Assembly (NCBI GenBank): GCA_964449565.1
Contig: CAYUZB010000002.1
Location: forward strand, 36,719-100,718
DNA length: 64,000 nt
Reading direction: 5' to 3'
Source: Granulosicoccus sp964449565
Lineage (GTDB): Bacteria; Pseudomonadota; Gammaproteobacteria; Granulosicoccales; Granulosicoccaceae
Below, piece by piece: positions 27,181 to 36,763 of this stretch. Each line of letters opens with the position of its first letter. Positions within the stretch are counted from its first letter, which is position 1. A program made the position numbers and the translations under genes. The notes under the pieces were generated by a model. The model did not search any database and had not been told where the DNA came from. It saw only the letters and a list, made by a program, of their open reading frames with translations.

Positions 27181-28503
27181 TCAACTTCCCGTGATTAACA
27201 AGCTACGTACTCCACCCAGATAAGGCTGCAAGGCGGCAGGTACTTCGATGCTGCCGTCAGCTTGTTGATAATTTTCCATGATGGCGATCAAGGTACGACC
27301 GACGGCGAGTCCAGAACCGTTAAGCGTATGTACAAGCTCGGTCTTACCTGTATCAGGATTGCGGAAGCGCGCCTGCATTCGTCGCGCCTGAAAATCAGTG
27401 CAATTGCTACACGATGAAATTTCACGGTATGTATTCTGCGCAGGCAGCCATACTTCTATATCGTGCGTCTTGGCAGCAGCAAAGCCAATATCGCCACCAC
27501 ACAAAACAACAACCCTGTACGGCAATTCAAGTTTTTTAAGAATGTTCTCAGCATGCTCCGTCATCGCATCAAGCGCGGCGAATGAGTCATCGGGATGAAC
27601 GATTTGCACCATCTCGACTTTCTCGAACTGGTGTTGCCTGATGAGACCACGTGTGTCACGGCCATAAGATCCGGCTTCAGAACGAAAACAGGGGCTGTGA
27701 CAGGTGTACTTGATCGGGAGCTCGGTTACATCAAGTATGTCACCACGCACAGTATTGGTCACGGGCACTTCGGATGTCGGTATCAAGTAGTAATCGTTGC
27801 CGTCCGCCCCTGCTTCACGGGCCGTTTGTTCATCACCCCATACCAGGCGAAAAAGATCTTCCTCGAATTTCGGTAACTGCCCGGTTCCCGTCAATGTTTC
27901 GCGATTGACAACATACGGAACATTGATTTCGGTATACCCGTGCTCCAAAGTATGGGCGTCGAGCATGAACTGTGTAAGCGCGCGATGCAAACGGGCCAGA
28001 TCGCCCCGCAGAACCGAGAATCGCGACCCAGTCAGTTTGACAGCAGTTTCAAAATCCAGCGAGGCATCACGCGCGCCAAGCTCGACATGGTCGCGAGGTT
28101 CGTAGTTGAAATTGCGTGGCGTACCGACTTTACGAATTTCAACGTTGTCGCTTTCGTCTTTACCCGGTGGTACATCCTCATGCACGATGTTGGGCAATCC
28201 CAACATGATATTGTCGAGTGAGAATTGTACTTTTTCCAACTCAGCTTTTGCCGCATCGAGCTGCTTGCCAAGGTCAGCAGTTTCAGCCAGTAGTGGTTCG
28301 ATATCCTCGCCTTTTGCCTTGGCCTGGCCGATCAGTTTCGAACGTGTGTTACGCGTCGCTTGCAAGTCCTCGGTTTGTTTCTGCAAATCCTTACGCTTTG
28401 CATCGAGCGACGAGAGCTGCTCCTGATCCAGAGTGATGTTTCTGACAGCAAGTCGGGCAGCCACCTCGCTGAGTTCATTGCGCAATAATTTTGGATCTAG
28501 CAT
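27181..28503 (-). CDS. serS: Seryl-tRNA synthetase
   Basis: 440 residues, near E. coli length. The N-terminal coiled-coil arm (about 30-105) reaches the tRNA long variable arm. Class II motifs are present: TSEVPVTN, the motif-2 loop FRSEAGSYGRDTRGLIRQHQ and motif 3 LNGSGLAVGRTLIAIMEN. It charges tRNA-Ser. The following ligase gene begins four bases after its stop, which could couple the ABC/ligase set to serS expression. Confidence 0.97.
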   Translation of the reverse strand: MLDPKLLRNELSEVAARLAVRNITLDQEQLSSLDAKRKDLQKQTEDLQATRNTRSKLIGQAKAKGEDIEPLLAETADLGKQLDAAKAELEKVQFSLDNIMLGLPNIVHEDVPPGKDESDNVEIRKVGTPRNFNYEPRDHVELGARDASLDFETAVKLTGSRFSVLRGDLARLHRALTQFMLDAHTLEHGYTEINVPYVVNRETLTGTGQLPKFEEDLFRLVWGDEQTAREAGADGNDYYLIPTSEVPVTNTVRGDILDVTELPIKYTCHSPCFRSEAGSYGRDTRGLIRQHQFEKVEMVQIVHPDDSFAALDAMTEHAENILKKLELPYRVVVLCGGDIGFAAAKTHDIEVWLPAQNTYREISSCSNCTDFQARRMQARFRNPDTGKTELVHTLNGSGLAVGRTLIAIMENYQQADGSIEVPAALQPYLGGVRSLLITGS

Positions 28504-28566
28504 GCCGGGATTTTGATTACTCGAGAGACGGTTACGCCGTAGCCTTGGCCTTGAAAGGCCAGTATC

Positions 28567-28947
28567 TCACACGAGACGCGCAGCGGCTGCCCCGATGAAC
28601 ACAGCCAACAAACAAGCAAGGAGATTCAGTAAAACGTTAGCCAATGCCGAGCCTAGATGACCGGCCTCGAACAAACGCATCGTCTCGACCGAAAAAGCAG
28701 AAAACGTCGTGAACGCCCCGAGAAAGCCGACCGTCAAAAAAAGTTGTAGAGATATATTGCCGAACGAGCGATGCAGGAACCAGGTGGTCAGAAACCCCGC
28801 CATAAAACTGCCGAGGACATTCACCAGCAATGTCGCCGCCGGCAGCTTTTCTAACGAAGATGCCAGCCCCAGGTTGATGGCATAGCGAAAACTGGCACCC
28901 AAGGCTCCACCCAAAGCTACACTTACGTAATGCACGGCTTGACTCAT
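28567..28947 (-). CDS. crcB: Fluoride channel CrcB (Fluc)
   Basis: 126 residues from ATG 28947; a GTG two codons earlier is possible. Four membrane segments with GGALGASFRYAI at the start and the conserved TTFSAFSVETMRLFE are diagnostic of Fluc/CrcB, which exports fluoride as a dual-topology dimer. No fluoride riboswitch was recognised in its short upstream region. It is divergent from the DUF4124 gene. Confidence 0.94.
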   Translation of the reverse strand: MSQAVHYVSVALGGALGASFRYAINLGLASSLEKLPAATLLVNVLGSFMAGFLTTWFLHRSFGNISLQLFLTVGFLGAFTTFSAFSVETMRLFEAGHLGSALANVLLNLLACLLAVFIGAAAARLV

Positions 28948-29000
28948 CGGCACTGAGATTGCATTGGCATGCCTTGGACTCTAGCGTAAAACCTGACATT

Positions 29001-29567
29001 ATGATTCGCACAATCACGCTTTTAAGCCTTATTCTTGCCACCAGCACGGTATTCGCTGATGGTCTGTACAAGTGGGTAGAGCCAGATGGTTCCATTACCT
29101 TTTCCCCGAACCCACCTCCCGCCGGTATCGAGTTCGAGCGCATTGGTGCGCTGAAAAAATCGCAAGCCAACATCGAAAGTACAGCGGCGAAAACAACGGC
29201 TCCTGCCAACCGGGCAAAAGAGCAAAACTCAGCATTATCGGGCGTTACACCTGCAGAGGTGTCTACAGAATCACCCAAGCGACTGAGCTATGCGCCAAAT
29301 GGTGACACGATCAAGCCGGGTATTTCCCGCGCTGAACCAAGCGTTGCTGCAGCCAGTGAAAATGCTGATCCAGCGGCCACGAAAGATACGGATGAGACAA
29401 CCATTACGGTGGCGGCCAGCAAGCGGAGTCGCTGCGAAGATTTGCAAAAGCGAGTGGTTTCACTTGAACGTCGATTGAAGGTTCGCCTGTCACCCGCTGA
29501 TATGGACAACACGGTTGTGCACATGGCACGCTACCAAAAGAGCTATAACCGACACTGCCTGCGCTAG
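29001..29567 (+). CDS. DUF4124 domain-containing exported protein
   Basis: 188 residues from ATG 29001. A signal peptide (MIRTITLLSLILATSTVFA) is followed directly by DGLYKWVEPDGSITFSPNPP, the hallmark DUF4124 motif. The rest is a low-complexity Ala/Thr/Ser-rich linker and a C-terminal helical stretch with a Cys at each end (RCEDLQKRVVSLERRLK and NRHCLR). It is periplasmic, of unknown function. The only available alternative start (TTG 28959) would precede the signal peptide by 14 residues and is unlikely. Confidence 0.85.
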   Translation: MIRTITLLSLILATSTVFADGLYKWVEPDGSITFSPNPPPAGIEFERIGALKKSQANIESTAAKTTAPANRAKEQNSALSGVTPAEVSTESPKRLSYAPNGDTIKPGISRAEPSVAAASENADPAATKDTDETTITVAASKRSRCEDLQKRVVSLERRLKVRLSPADMDNTVVHMARYQKSYNRHCLR

Positions 29568-29601
29568 ATAGCTCGGCAAGCGATCTCGGGTTTGAGCGTT
29601 T

Positions 29602-30093
29602 TCAGGGCAATTTGACGAGCCGCTGAGGCGGAGCGGATCGTTGAGGTGTCGTCTCTGAAGACGCCCCGGTAAAACCATGACCTTGCCGAAGACAATAACG
29701 CAGCCATTTGTTGAGAAATCGATTCAAACGTCTTCCCTCCTCGAGATCGCGAGTACGTCGAATTTCATGCCGACTACCGGGTAACAACCCACTCATCACC
29801 TCACAACTTCGAGCGTCATGGTACAGGCGAATCGTCAGGTTCGGCTCCCGAGCGTGACGCTGCCCCGAAGAAAATTCGTAAGTTAGCTTAAAGGTCGTGG
29901 TATATCGATCGTGGGCAAGGTGATCGAGCACCAAAGGCATTGCACCAGGAGCCTTTGAGACGTGTTCTTCGTCGCTCATAGACTTGAGTTCCGGCGCAAG
30001 CAGGCGAATCAGAACGTAGTTCAGCTCGTACAGCTCCATGAGCGTGGCAAATCTGCCGCTGTTTTTCGGTTTATGAAGCAAAGTGTCATACAT
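29602..30093 (-). CDS. DUF1249 family protein
   Basis: 163 residues. FATLMELYELNYVLIRLLAPEL, NLTIRLYHDARSCEVM and LNRFLNKWLRYCLRQGHGF match DUF1249 (YqiB-type), a cytosolic family of unknown function common in Gammaproteobacteria. The C-terminal 25 residues are Pro/Arg-rich and probably disordered. It is divergent from infA, with 235 bases between them. Confidence 0.87.
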   Translation of the reverse strand: MYDTLLHKPKNSGRFATLMELYELNYVLIRLLAPELKSMSDEEHVSKAPGAMPLVLDHLAHDRYTTTFKLTYEFSSGQRHAREPNLTIRLYHDARSCEVMSGLLPGSRHEIRRTRDLEEGRRLNRFLNKWLRYCLRQGHGFTGASSETTPQRSAPPQRLVKLP

Positions 30094-30328
30094 CGCTCTA
30101 TTATGGTTGCCTATAGCGACGGATACAAATGAAAGATTTTAATCTTGAATAATCTGTCGGCAATCGCCATGTTCTGGACGTTTCCAGCGCATACCATAGC
30201 TCCGAATTCGATATTCTGTGCTCCCGGCACTTGCGGTAACGGCCCAGATGGTGATAATGGCGCCAGTTACATCGTAGCAGCAACACCCAAGCAGCCCCAG
30301 GGCGCGACCGAGCAAGTAATGAGGATTA

Positions 30329-30547
30329 ATGGCTAAAGAAGAACCCATAGAGATGGAAGGTACCGTTATCGATACCCTTCCTAACACCATGTTTCGAGTT
30401 GAACTCGAAAACGGGCACGTAGTGACGGCGCACATCTCTGGCAAGATGCGTAAACATTACATCCGTATTCTGACCGGTGACAAAGTCACTGTACAGATGA
30501 CGCCCTATGATCTGTCCAAAGGACGGATCACGTACAGAAGCCGTTAG
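30329..30547 (+). CDS. infA: Translation initiation factor IF-1
   Basis: 72 residues, standard size. The OB-fold sequence EGTVIDTLPNTMFRVELENGH, then ISGKMRKHYIRILTGDKVTVQ and the C-terminal GRITYRSR are near-invariant. The ribosome binding site is TGAGGAT. IF-1 blocks the A site during initiation. It is convergent with clpA downstream, a common gammaproteobacterial neighbourhood. Confidence 0.97.
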   Translation: MAKEEPIEMEGTVIDTLPNTMFRVELENGHVVTAHISGKMRKHYIRILTGDKVTVQMTPYDLSKGRITYRSR

Positions 30548-30635
30548 TTATTTGCTTATTTTGTGAATAACCCAAGGGCAGCCAGTCGGCCGCCCTTCGC
30601 ATGGTTTGATGATTCGATCTGCTCCTCGACGCCAA

Positions 30636-32921
30636 TCAGGCTTTCGAGGTTGTCGCTTCTTTGTTTTCCTTGCTTTCAAAGACGAAATCTATATCGCCTT
30701 TCTCGTCGAGGATTACGCGAACTCGACCACCTTTGGACAATTTACCAAACAGGATCTCGTCTGCCAGTGGCTTCTTGATGTTCTCGCTAATGATACGAGC
30801 CATAGGGCGCGCACCCATACGAGCGTCGAAACCATGTTCCGCTAACCAGACCTTCGCTTCGGTACTGAAGTCAATGGATACATTCTTTTCTTCGAGCTGT
30901 GCTTCGAGTTCTATGATGAACTTGTCGACCACATTGAGAATGATGCTCTTGTCCAAAGGCTTAAACTGAATGATGGCATCGAGTCTGTTGCGGAATTCAG
31001 GGGTAAACATTTTATTCACCGCCTCCATTCCGTCAGTCGCGTGATCCTGCTGAGTGAATCCCATCGTGGTTCGTGAGATGGATTCAGCACCAGCATTGGT
31101 TGTCATCACCAGAATGATATTGCGAAAGTCAGCCTTGCGGCCGTTGTTGTCAGTCAAGGTTCCGTGATCCATGACCTGCAACAGCAGATTGAAGACATCC
31201 GGATGCGCTTTTTCGATCTCATCGAGAAGTACCACCGCATGTGGTGATTGAATGACTGCATCAGTCAGCAAGCCGCCTTGGTCAAAACCCACATAACCTG
31301 GAGGCGCACCGATCAAACGTGAGACAGTATGGCGCTCCATGTACTCGGACATGTCAAAGCGAATCAGTTCGATTCCCATAATTTGCGCAAGCTGCTTGGT
31401 GACTTCGGTCTTGCCAACTCCAGTGGGACCAGCAAACATGAAGCTGCCGATCGGCTTGTCCTGAGGACCAAGACCGGAACGAGACATCTTGATGGCCGCG
31501 CCCAGTGTCTCGATGGCTTCATCCTGACCAAATACCAGCATACCCATGTCACGAGCCAAGGTACGTAGCTTGTCCATATCTGTCGACGACACGCTTTTTT
31601 CCGGAATACGCGCGATCTTGGCAACAATCGCCTCGATATCCTTGACGTTTATCTGCTTCTTGCCTTTCGTGGCCGCCCCTTTAACCCGGTGGCTTGCGCC
31701 AGCTTCATCGATAACATCGATAGCTTTGTCGGGTAAAAAACGATCATTGATATAGCGACCTGATAACTCAGCCGCTGTTTTCAGTGCATTGGTCGAGTAC
31801 TTGACCTCATGAAATTCTTCATAGCGTGACTTCAGGCCCTTGAGAATCTCGAAGGTCTGATCGACTGATGGTTCGACTACATCGATTTTCTGAAACCGAC
31901 GTGAGAGTGCTCGATCCTTCTCGAAGATGCCTCGGTATTCCTGATAGGTGGTCGAACCAATACACTTGAGCTCACCTGAGGCCAACATCGGCTTGATCAG
32001 ATTGGAGGCATCCATGACGCCACCGGACGCGGCTCCCGCACCAATGATGGTATGAATCTCATCGATAAACAACACCGCACCTGGCTCTTTCTTTAGCTGC
32101 GTCAGGATGCTCTTCAGACGTTTTTCAAAATCGCCCCGGTATTTCGTACCGGCAACCAACGCGCCTAGATCGAGTGAATAAATCACCGCTTCAGACAGGA
32201 CTTCAGGTACCTCCCCATCGACAATTTTCTTGGCGAGACCTTCGGCGATAGCGGTTTTTCCGACGCCAGCTTCGCCCACCAACAAGGGGTTGTTCTTGCG
32301 GCGTCGGCACAGAACCTGAGAGGCGCGTTCGACTTCATGATCCCGGCCTATCAGCGGATCAATTTCACCTGCTTGTGCCTTCTGATTAAGATTAGTCGCA
32401 TACTTATCAAGCGGCTTGGCATCATTTTCGGCTTCTTCGGAACCGTATTCAGCACCGCCCTCTTCCGTCTCTTCCTGCTCTTCGGAAGAATTCTTGGCAA
32501 TACCATGCGAGATGTAATTGACGACATCAAGACGGGTAATGTTCTGCTTGTTCAGAAGATAAACCGTTTGCGAATCCTGCTCGCCAAAGATGGCAACAAG
32601 TACATTGGCACCCGTCACTTCTTTTTTGCCTGAGCTTTGCACATGAAACACCGCGCGCTGCAGTACACGCTGGAAACCGAGCGTCGGCTGTGTTTCGCGC
32701 GTGTCGTTTTCGTCCAGTAATGGTGTGTTTTCATCGACGAAACTGTCGAGCTCATCTCTCAAACTATCAAGATCGCCGCCACAGGCGCGTAGAACCTGGG
32801 CTGCTGTCGGATTATCGATCAGCGCCAACAGCAGATGCTCAACTGTCATGAATTCAAAGCGACGCGCACGCGCTTCTTTGAATGCATTGTTGAGGGTAAA
32901 TTCAAGCTCTTTACTTAACAT
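30636..32921 (-). CDS. clpA: ATP-dependent Clp protease ATPase subunit ClpA
   Basis: 761 residues. It has an N-domain with two repeats (about 1-140), an acidic linker, and two AAA+ modules: GEAGVGKT (216-223) and GPTGVGKT at about 495-502, with IDEIH and LLDEIEKAHPD as Walker B regions. It unfolds substrates for ClpP with ClpS as adaptor. clpS lies upstream in the same direction with 87 bases between, as in E. coli, so both may be cotranscribed. clpP is not in this window. Confidence 0.97.
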   Translation of the reverse strand: MLSKELEFTLNNAFKEARARRFEFMTVEHLLLALIDNPTAAQVLRACGGDLDSLRDELDSFVDENTPLLDENDTRETQPTLGFQRVLQRAVFHVQSSGKKEVTGANVLVAIFGEQDSQTVYLLNKQNITRLDVVNYISHGIAKNSSEEQEETEEGGAEYGSEEAENDAKPLDKYATNLNQKAQAGEIDPLIGRDHEVERASQVLCRRRKNNPLLVGEAGVGKTAIAEGLAKKIVDGEVPEVLSEAVIYSLDLGALVAGTKYRGDFEKRLKSILTQLKKEPGAVLFIDEIHTIIGAGAASGGVMDASNLIKPMLASGELKCIGSTTYQEYRGIFEKDRALSRRFQKIDVVEPSVDQTFEILKGLKSRYEEFHEVKYSTNALKTAAELSGRYINDRFLPDKAIDVIDEAGASHRVKGAATKGKKQINVKDIEAIVAKIARIPEKSVSSTDMDKLRTLARDMGMLVFGQDEAIETLGAAIKMSRSGLGPQDKPIGSFMFAGPTGVGKTEVTKQLAQIMGIELIRFDMSEYMERHTVSRLIGAPPGYVGFDQGGLLTDAVIQSPHAVVLLDEIEKAHPDVFNLLLQVMDHGTLTDNNGRKADFRNIILVMTTNAGAESISRTTMGFTQQDHATDGMEAVNKMFTPEFRNRLDAIIQFKPLDKSIILNVVDKFIIELEAQLEEKNVSIDFSTEAKVWLAEHGFDARMGARPMARIISENIKKPLADEILFGKLSKGGRVRVILDEKGDIDFVFESKENKEATTSKA

Positions 32922-33008
32922 TGTCGATGTTGTCCGCGTCTACCTTCGTTAGCTAGTCTGTCTGTCGTTCTGTACTCAGGTTGACCGGATGGCAATAACC
33001 ATCTGGTC

Positions 33009-33326
33009 TCAGGCTTCCTCCATCTCGCAAAGCAAGGGATGTTTGCTCTCACGCGCATATTGCGTCACTTGAGCCACCTTGGTTTCCGCGATTTCCCGGG
33101 TAAAGACACCACACACACCTTTTCCTCGCTGATGTACGTGGAGCATCACTCGTGTAGCCTGCTCCTGATCCAGTTTGAAAAACACTTGCAAGACTTCCAC
33201 CACAAATTCCATTGGGGTGTAATCGTCATTTAATAGGACCACTTTCCACAGTGGTGGTTTCGTTAATTTCGGTTTGGCAGTCTCGACCGCCAGTCCGCCT
33301 TCAAAATCTTTGTCTTCCTCACTCAT
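33009..33326 (-). CDS. clpS: ClpS, adaptor for ClpA (N-end rule)
   Basis: 105 residues from ATG 33326; a TTG immediately before could add one. After a variable N-terminal tail, PPLWKVVLLNDDYTPMEFVV forms the N-degron-binding region, followed by MLHVHQRGKGVCGVFTREIAETK. ClpS delivers N-degron proteins to ClpAP. Confidence 0.96.
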   Translation of the reverse strand: MSEEDKDFEGGLAVETAKPKLTKPPLWKVVLLNDDYTPMEFVVEVLQVFFKLDQEQATRVMLHVHQRGKGVCGVFTREIAETKVAQVTQYARESKHPLLCEMEEA

Positions 33327-33726
33327 CAACTGTGCCTACGTAGGTGACGTGCATTTTCCCTAGATATTGTATGGTTAATCCGGGAAACACTGTGATGGCA
33401 AGTCTCCCAAAATCGCAATTTCCGTACCCCAAAACGGGGCAAGTCCATGCCCCGACTTCGAATTTACAGTTTTCTTTGGCCAATCACCTCAATTTCAAGT
33501 GTAGACCGGCAAAACAGGGTTGATCGTGACGATCACTTCAAACTCTCGTAAAGTCACACAAGTTGTTGCTGTATACGGCGAAAAATACCCTGTCAGACCG
33601 CTTATTTTGGGTGCAGAACCCAATATTTCCAGCCCGCATCATGAAGCTTGGGCGGCCACTCCTCTCGGCGAGGGTTAGTTAGCCCGTCGTAACAGTGATT
33701 CTGAGGCCTCTCGGCAGGAGGTCGTG
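33327..33726. other. Intergenic region with one terminator-like hairpin
   Basis: About 400 bases without a gene. A 7-bp stem CGGGGCA (33435-33441) with TGCCCCG (33448-33454) on the minus strand is followed by GTTTT and could end transcription from the sugar transferase gene, although it lies about 270 bases past its stop. The clpS promoter should also lie here. No further gene could be made out. Confidence 0.5.
33435..33454 (-). terminator. Possible intrinsic terminator for the sugar transferase transcript
   Basis: Hairpin with a 7-bp stem and 6-base loop, followed on the minus strand by GTTTTGG. The short U-run and large distance from the gene make it only a candidate. Confidence 0.45.
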
Positions 33727-35136
33727 CTAGCGAGCGCCTTTGCCGAACAGCACCACTTCAGCGGTCTGGCACAGGATCAACATATCCAGAAAGATCGTGT
33801 GATTCTTGATGTAATACAGGTCAAATTCCTGCTTCTGTGACGAATCCTCGATCGATGCGCCATAGGGATAACATACCTGTGCCCAACCGGTTATTCCCGG
33901 TTTCACTGCGTGGCGCTCATGATAATAGGGGATTTCCTTGGCCAATTCGGCGACAAATTGTGGTCGCTCTGGGCGAGGACCAACGAAACTCATATCACCA
34001 CACAGGACGTTGAATATTTGCGGTAATTCGTCGATGCGCGTGCGGCGCATGATATTGCCAACTCGGGTGACGCGTGAATCGTTCTTCGTCGCCCACTGAG
34101 CGACTCCGGCCTTTTCAGCGTCAACTCGCATACTACGAAACTTGAAAACACCAAATGCCTTGCCGCGATAGCCGATGCGCTCCTGGCGGTAAAGTAAAGG
34201 TGCATCACGACCCTCTTCAATCTTGATAGCCAGCACCGCTATCGCCATGAATGGCCAGGTTATGCCGAGTATCAGGACGCTGGCGACGATGTCAAACATT
34301 CGCTTGAACACATCGCGTACGATGCCACGCTTAAAACCATCAGAGTAGATCAGCCAATCAGGACGCAGGATGTCGAGTGGCAGTTTTCCCTGTTCGCGCT
34401 CGAAGAAACTCAGTAGATCAATAACATCGACCCCATGCAACTTGCAATCAAGCAGATCGTTGAGCGGAATACCGTTACGTCGTTCGTCAGCTGCGACAAC
34501 TATCTCATCAACGTCAGATTCACGGGCAACATCCAGTAGAGAACGGTTCCCCAGAACTATCCGTTTTTCTTCATCGATAGCAACCCCGGAATCGGTATCA
34601 AGTGATATGTAACCGACGATACGAAAACCGCGACGGTCCACACGGCGACGCATCCGCTGCATGATCGAGGCAGCCTTGTCACCTGCCCCAAGCACCAGCA
34701 CGCGGATTTTGAGAACATCCCGATCAACATAATAGAAAAACAATGGGCGAATCGTGCCGACCATGAAAAAGGCAATGACAATGGCAAGCCCGAAAACACC
34801 ACGCCCCAGATAGAGGGCCGGTATCACGTAGTACAACAGCGCCAGAATAGCGGCGCCACTCGCAAAACCGATGACCGAGCGCAAGAAAACACCGAGCACA
34901 CCGCCGCGAAAGCGACTCTGGTAAAGCCCCATTGCGAGCATGGTTACCGGCATGACAAGGCCAAATAATATGGAGGTAACTATCGGGGAGTTGATGCTGA
35001 CTTCGTCAATATCTGCTCCATCAAAGCGCACGTATATCGCCACATAAACCGCAGCGACGCAGATGCAGAATTCCAGCAAGGCCAACAGCAGGAATGGCAC
35101 ACGTAAATGTATTTTGAAAAGTTTAAGCGTTGCCAC
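33727..35136 (-). CDS. Polyprenyl glycosylphosphotransferase (exopolysaccharide initiating sugar transferase)
   Basis: 469 residues starting with GTG 35136. The N-terminal half has four to five membrane segments. A Rossmann-like CoA-binding-type domain (LVLGAGDKAASIMQRM) follows, then a final helix and the bacterial sugar transferase domain: FKFRSMRVDAEK, RRTRIDELPQIFNVL and GPRPERPQF with KPGITGWAQV. Such WcaJ/EpsB-type enzymes transfer a hexose-1-phosphate to undecaprenyl phosphate in the inner membrane. It diverges from two nucleotide-sugar genes, consistent with polysaccharide synthesis. Confidence 0.92.
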   Translation of the reverse strand: MATLKLFKIHLRVPFLLLALLEFCICVAAVYVAIYVRFDGADIDEVSINSPIVTSILFGLVMPVTMLAMGLYQSRFRGGVLGVFLRSVIGFASGAAILALLYYVIPALYLGRGVFGLAIVIAFFMVGTIRPLFFYYVDRDVLKIRVLVLGAGDKAASIMQRMRRRVDRRGFRIVGYISLDTDSGVAIDEEKRIVLGNRSLLDVARESDVDEIVVAADERRNGIPLNDLLDCKLHGVDVIDLLSFFEREQGKLPLDILRPDWLIYSDGFKRGIVRDVFKRMFDIVASVLILGITWPFMAIAVLAIKIEEGRDAPLLYRQERIGYRGKAFGVFKFRSMRVDAEKAGVAQWATKNDSRVTRVGNIMRRTRIDELPQIFNVLCGDMSFVGPRPERPQFVAELAKEIPYYHERHAVKPGITGWAQVCYPYGASIEDSSQKQEFDLYYIKNHTIFLDMLILCQTAEVVLFGKGAR

Positions 35137-35452
35137 TTGTGTTTATTTTTTTATCCTCTGGGCATGGGTATCGGCAATTCAAGCTAGAACAGACAAGACA
35201 ACTAACCCACGCTAGCCTTAAGGCTATGCAATATAAGGGACGTTATCAGACTGATAATGCAATACGCTATCCAGAATTTGAAGACTTGAGAAGTAACGAT
35301 GGGAGAAAAATTGCGATATTTCACATCCTGGGGATTTGAATCAGAGCCAGTACCATCAGGGACCCGTATAATCGTGATTTACAAACTCTTTTCACATCGC
35401 GGCGCATTAGTCGTTCTAGCGTCTTAAATTACTCTGGATATTCATTGTAACC
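35137..35452. other. Divergent intergenic region, no gene
   Basis: About 315 AT-rich bases between the sugar transferase and the nucleotide-sugar dehydrogenase. It must hold the promoters for both directions. No clear paired -35/-10 boxes or operators could be called. Confidence 0.5.
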
Positions 35453-36733
35453 GTGTTTCGAATTCGTGCGGACGATCAGATAGCAATAATCGGACTGGGG
35501 TATGTCGGCTTACCTCTGGCCGTGGAATTCGGCAAGTCATCACCGACTATCGGGTTTGATATCAATGATGAGCGCATCGCTGATCTGAAGCGCCACTATG
35601 ACAGCACGCGTGAAGTCTCAAAAACAGAAATGGCCGAGGCCAACCATCTAAGGTTCACTTCCGATTCACGTGATATTGCACAATGCAAGGTATTCATTGT
35701 CACTGTACCAACGCCGATCAACCAACATAAACAACCGGATCTGACACCATTGATCCGCGCTAGCGAAATGATTGGAAAAATTATCCGCCCTGATACCGTT
35801 GTCATTTACGAATCAACCGTCTACCCCGGCGCTACGGAAGAAGTCTGTATCCCGATCATCGAACGTGAATCCGGGCTGCTATACAACAAGGATTTCTTTG
35901 CCGGTTACAGTCCCGAACGGATTAATCCTGGAGACAAGGAACATCGCGTCAGCAACATCATGAAAGTGACCGCAGGCTCCACACCGGAGGTCGCCAAAGA
36001 AGTCGACGCACTTTACCAACGAATTATCACCGCCGGCACCCACTTGGCCAGCTCCATCAAGGTAGCCGAGGCCGCAAAGGTTATCGAGAATACACAACGC
36101 GATCTGAACATAGCGCTGATAAACGAACTGGCGTTAATCTTCGACAAACTTGGTATCGATACACTCGAAGTGCTCGAGGCTGCCGGAACCAAATGGAATT
36201 TTCTGAATTTTCGCCCAGGCCTTGTCGGCGGACATTGCATCAGCGTTGATCCGTATTATCTGACACACAAGGCACAAGAGATTGGCTACTACCCACAAGT
36301 GATCCTGGCTGGGCGTCAGATCAACGATGGCATGGGTTCGTTTATCGCCGAGCGGGTCGTGAAGATGCTGACCCGTCGCAAGATCCATGTCGTGGGTGCC
36401 AACATTCTGATTCTTGGCCTGGCATTCAAGGAAAACTGCCCGGATCTACGCAATACACGTGTCGTGGATATTATCGAGGAACTTGATCACTACCATGCCA
36501 ATATCGATGTCTATGATCCATGGGTCGACGTTGAAGAAGCCAAGCAAGAATATGGCATTACGCCAATTCCCGAAATAAACAAAAAACACTACGATGCACT
36601 CATTCTCGCTGTTGCCCATGACGATTTCTTGTCAATGGGTGCCGATGCGATTCGTGAATTCGGGAAACCGGATCACGTCCTCTACGACATCAAAAGCGTG
36701 TTACCCAAAGACAGCGTTGATGCTCGACTCTAA
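35453..36733 (+). CDS. Nucleotide sugar dehydrogenase (TviB/WbpA-like, UDP-HexNAc 6-dehydrogenase type)
   Basis: 426 residues starting with GTG 35453. It oxidises the 6-hydroxyl of a UDP-sugar to a uronate with NAD. IIGLGYVGLPLAVEFGKS is the NAD-binding loop. The catalytic cysteine lies in GLVGGHCISVDPYYLTHKA, and YSPERINPGDKEH supports the UDP-N-acetylhexosamine subfamily (TviB, WbpO) rather than UDP-glucose dehydrogenase. It is followed 30 bases later by a UDP-uronate-type epimerase. Confidence 0.93.
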   Translation: MFRIRADDQIAIIGLGYVGLPLAVEFGKSSPTIGFDINDERIADLKRHYDSTREVSKTEMAEANHLRFTSDSRDIAQCKVFIVTVPTPINQHKQPDLTPLIRASEMIGKIIRPDTVVIYESTVYPGATEEVCIPIIERESGLLYNKDFFAGYSPERINPGDKEHRVSNIMKVTAGSTPEVAKEVDALYQRIITAGTHLASSIKVAEAAKVIENTQRDLNIALINELALIFDKLGIDTLEVLEAAGTKWNFLNFRPGLVGGHCISVDPYYLTHKAQEIGYYPQVILAGRQINDGMGSFIAERVVKMLTRRKIHVVGANILILGLAFKENCPDLRNTRVVDIIEELDHYHANIDVYDPWVDVEEAKQEYGITPIPEINKKHYDALILAVAHDDFLSMGADAIREFGKPDHVLYDIKSVLPKDSVDARL

Positions 36734-36763
36734 GTACAGAAACAGCTAAAGAAACTGCGATTC

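Noticed and set aside
28948..29000. Fluoride riboswitch before crcB
   Set aside because: The region is short and the conserved riboswitch core sequence is not visible.
30573..30597. Hairpin between infA and clpA as terminator
   Set aside because: It is GC-rich with a mismatch and no T-run follows on either strand.
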